Shown here: positions 23,541-24,789 of the stretch, piece by piece | Layout: each line of letters starts with the position of its first letter | Position numbering within the stretch: the first letter of the stretch is position 1 | NCBI GenBank assembly: GCA_905203765.1 | Contig: CAJKXC010000036.1 | Coordinates: 1-24,789 of the forward strand | Direction: 5' to 3' | DNA: 24,789 nt | Source: an uncultured Bacteroides sp. | Lineage (GTDB): Bacteria > Bacteroidota > Bacteroidia > Bacteroidales > Bacteroidaceae | Made by a program: the position numbers and the translations under genes | Notes under the pieces: model-generated | Told to the model about the DNA's origin: nothing | Database searches by the model: none | The model's input: the letters and a program-made list of their open reading frames with translations, nothing else

Positions 23541-23586
23541 CATTCGGCAGAACGGTGTTTGTGTTTCCGTTACGTCGGCAAAGATA
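23541..23586 (-). repeat. Promoter-bearing direct repeat, copy A
   Basis: A 46-bp sequence matching copy B (23678-23723) at 39 of 46 positions. On the minus strand it begins with TATCTTTGCCGACGTAACGG. Its -7 box TATCTTTG is used by the promoter at 23579-23610. Confidence 0.8.
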
Positions 23587-23610
23587 GGGTGAGCTTTTTT
23601 CTCCTGCAAA
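23579..23610 (-). promoter_or_regulatory. Promoter of the DUF6266 gene
   Basis: TTTG at 23607-23610, a 20-bp spacer and TATCTTTG at 23579-23586 form a perfect Bacteroides promoter on the minus strand. The predicted leader is about 120 nt. Confidence 0.65.
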
Positions 23611-23677
23611 TTGAAATCCCCGTTTTTCTTCATGAATTTCTTCATTGCGTTCAATGCTCTCATATATCTTGTACGTC

Positions 23678-23723
23678 CATTCGATGAAACAGTGTTTGTA
23701 TTTCCGTTACGCCGGCAAAGATA
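23678..23723 (-). repeat. Promoter-bearing direct repeat, copy B
   Basis: Second copy of the 46-bp repeat, 137 bp upstream of copy A. It keeps the -7 box (TATCTTTG, 23716-23723) but has no TTTG at -33 spacing. The rest of 23453-23799 holds no credible gene; an open frame across it is antisense-like and lacks family features. Confidence 0.8.
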
Positions 23724-23799
23724 AAGGAAAGATTCTCTTTCGGATGCCCAAAAATGTAAAAGCGTTCCACTGGATAGAAATAAAGTATGTGCTGATTCT

Positions 23800-24713
23800 T
23801 TAAAGTATAGCTTTTTCCCCAAAAAAAACTTTGGAGAGATGCAGTTTGTCCATGATCCATGCAATAGATAGACTTCCGATTATCGTAAAGGATACAGCAA
23901 CAATAAGAAATAGCATTCCACTTGGCTCAAAAGTAAGAAAAGGAAGGAATGTTCTTGAGAGAATTGTAAAAACAGGAGAGAATAGAAATATTACAAGAGT
24001 ATTCTTGCCTATAAAGTAAAACCGCTTCTTAAAACCTACTGGCAAATAATGAAAGAATGCTAAAGATATACTGATTGCTAAATAGGTAATAGTAATACCT
24101 GCCAACGACCCTCTATTTAGATTTTCCGGGAAACTGCAAAGAATTGCCATTGGGATAATAGCTATAAATGTAGGACGAAAAATATCTGTAAAATGGATTT
24201 TGCTTTGGTAAATAGTTACGCCGATAAAGAAATATATAGCATTTGAAAAAACGACTAATTTTCCATAGGAAATGACGAATAGGCAAAGTCCCAATACTAT
24301 AATCTTTGATATGGTGTTCAATCTGGAATAGTGAAAAATAGCATAATAGACTATACTACATATTATTAATGTATGTAAATACCAGTAAGGGCCTATTGGC
24401 TTGATAAATATTTTATAGGCTAACAATTCAAGGCTTAATTCCGGGACATTTTCTCTAACAGGTAAATAATATATCCGGCTTCCATGCAAGCATAAGGAAT
24501 GAAGATCCAAAGATACTTCTTTAGAAAAGCGCCAAGCCCTTTTTGAATATTCACCAAGTAGCCGGATATTATTAAAAATGCAGACATATGAAAGGTGTAG
24601 ACAACTTGTTTGGCATAAGGATATTTATCTCCTATGTACACAAGATGAAAAATAATCATCAGTGTGATGAATATACACTTCAGATAGTCTATTTCTTTGA
24701 CGCGTTCTTCCAT
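23800..24713 (-). pseudogene. Acyltransferase-3 family gene broken by a single-base frameshift
   Basis: Two overlapping reading frames together give one integral-membrane acyltransferase of about 304 residues. The first frame (ATG 24713 to TAA 24435) has EIDYLKCIFITLMIIFHL and TFHMSAFLIISGYL, the N-terminal hallmark of acyltransferase-3 proteins that O-acetylate surface glycans. The second frame continues as PVRENVPELS, then PIGPYWYLHTLIICS and about seven more membrane helices, ending KVFFGEKAIL. Adding one T at the TTT run at about 24464-24466 (minus strand) joins them smoothly. The gene is clearly more AT-rich than its neighbours. Sequencing error, true pseudogene and reversible slippage are all possible. 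Confidence 0.8.
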
Positions 24714-24740
24714 CTCCGAAAACTGGGCTTGAAGAAGGAA

Positions 24741-24774
24741 GAGGTTGTGTCAAAATGCTGGCACAACCTCTTTT
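24741..24774. terminator. Intrinsic terminator-like hairpin at the window edge
   Basis: GAGGTTGTG (24741-24749) pairs perfectly with CACAACCTC (24762-24770) across a 12-nt loop and is followed on the plus strand by TTTT. On the minus strand it would end a gene lying outside the window, before the acyltransferase gene starts at 24713; the direction cannot be settled. Confidence 0.6.
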
Positions 24775-24789
24775 CATCTTTTACAGTCC

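Noticed and set aside
23439..23864. A 141-codon minus-strand open frame over the direct-repeat region, including a possible leader peptide
   Set aside because: It overlaps both neighbouring genes, is interrupted by the promoter and repeat sequences, has no ribosome-binding signal and resembles no protein family.
1..24789. Insertion sequences, integrases or phage genes
   Set aside because: No transposase, integrase or phage-like protein was recognised in any reading frame. The acyltransferase gene is AT-rich, but no element ends were found around it.

Overview
The window looks like chromosomal DNA of a gut Bacteroides (phylum Bacteroidota). The basis is the repeated -7 promoter element TAnnTTTG (several copies with a -33 TTTG or TTG about 20 bp upstream), typical Bacteroides families (DUF4491, DUF6266, a TonB-dependent receptor with an N-terminal carboxypeptidase-regulatory-like domain) and a low-consensus ribosome-binding context. 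The species cannot be fixed from the sequence alone. Nearly all genes are on the minus strand. The plus-strand exceptions are a sirtuin and the wecC-wecB pair.

Layout, left to right. (1) 1-2.6 kb: the 5' part of a tRNA-Met, an Lrp/AsnC regulator followed by a small DUF4491 membrane protein, then two FKBP prolyl isomerases in tandem, one cytoplasmic and one a lipoprotein. (2) 2.7-3.8 kb: a plus-strand Sir2-family deacylase. A long two-part palindromic repeat lies between its promoter and its start codon, and a 22-bp tandem repeat array whose last unit forms a terminator lies just downstream. (3) 3.8-14.8 kb: a surface-glycan locus. Two glycosyltransferase genes (GT4, GT2) read left. wecC and wecB (making UDP-ManNAc and UDP-ManNAcA from UDP-GlcNAc) read right. 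A second leftward cluster encodes a Wzx-type flippase, a GT14, a GT2 and a GT4, closely spaced behind metG. No polymerase, ligase or initiating sugar-phosphate transferase is present, so the locus supplies only part of a glycan pathway. (4) 14.9-20.2 kb: a TonB-dependent receptor, a degenerate LytS-like histidine kinase lacking the phospho-acceptor His, an intact LytS-like kinase and a LytTR response regulator. This looks like a self-contained surface-sensing module. The receptor promoter has two similar dyads exactly 21 bp apart, as expected for a LytTR operator. (5) 20.3-22.6 kb: a three-gene envelope operon (membrane protein, winged-helix regulator, CreD). (6) 22.7-24.8 kb: a DUF6266 gene behind a long leader that carries one of two promoter-containing direct repeats, then an AT-rich acyltransferase-3 gene broken by an apparent single-base frameshift.

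How the parts fit: most of the window concerns the cell envelope (glycan precursor synthesis, assembly and flipping, periplasmic folding, outer-membrane uptake and sensing, CreD). The strongest candidate for something not fully described is the receptor plus pseudokinase plus kinase plus LytTR module with its spaced operator. The palindromic element in the sirtuin leader is next. These are inferences from reading the sequence; no database search was run.
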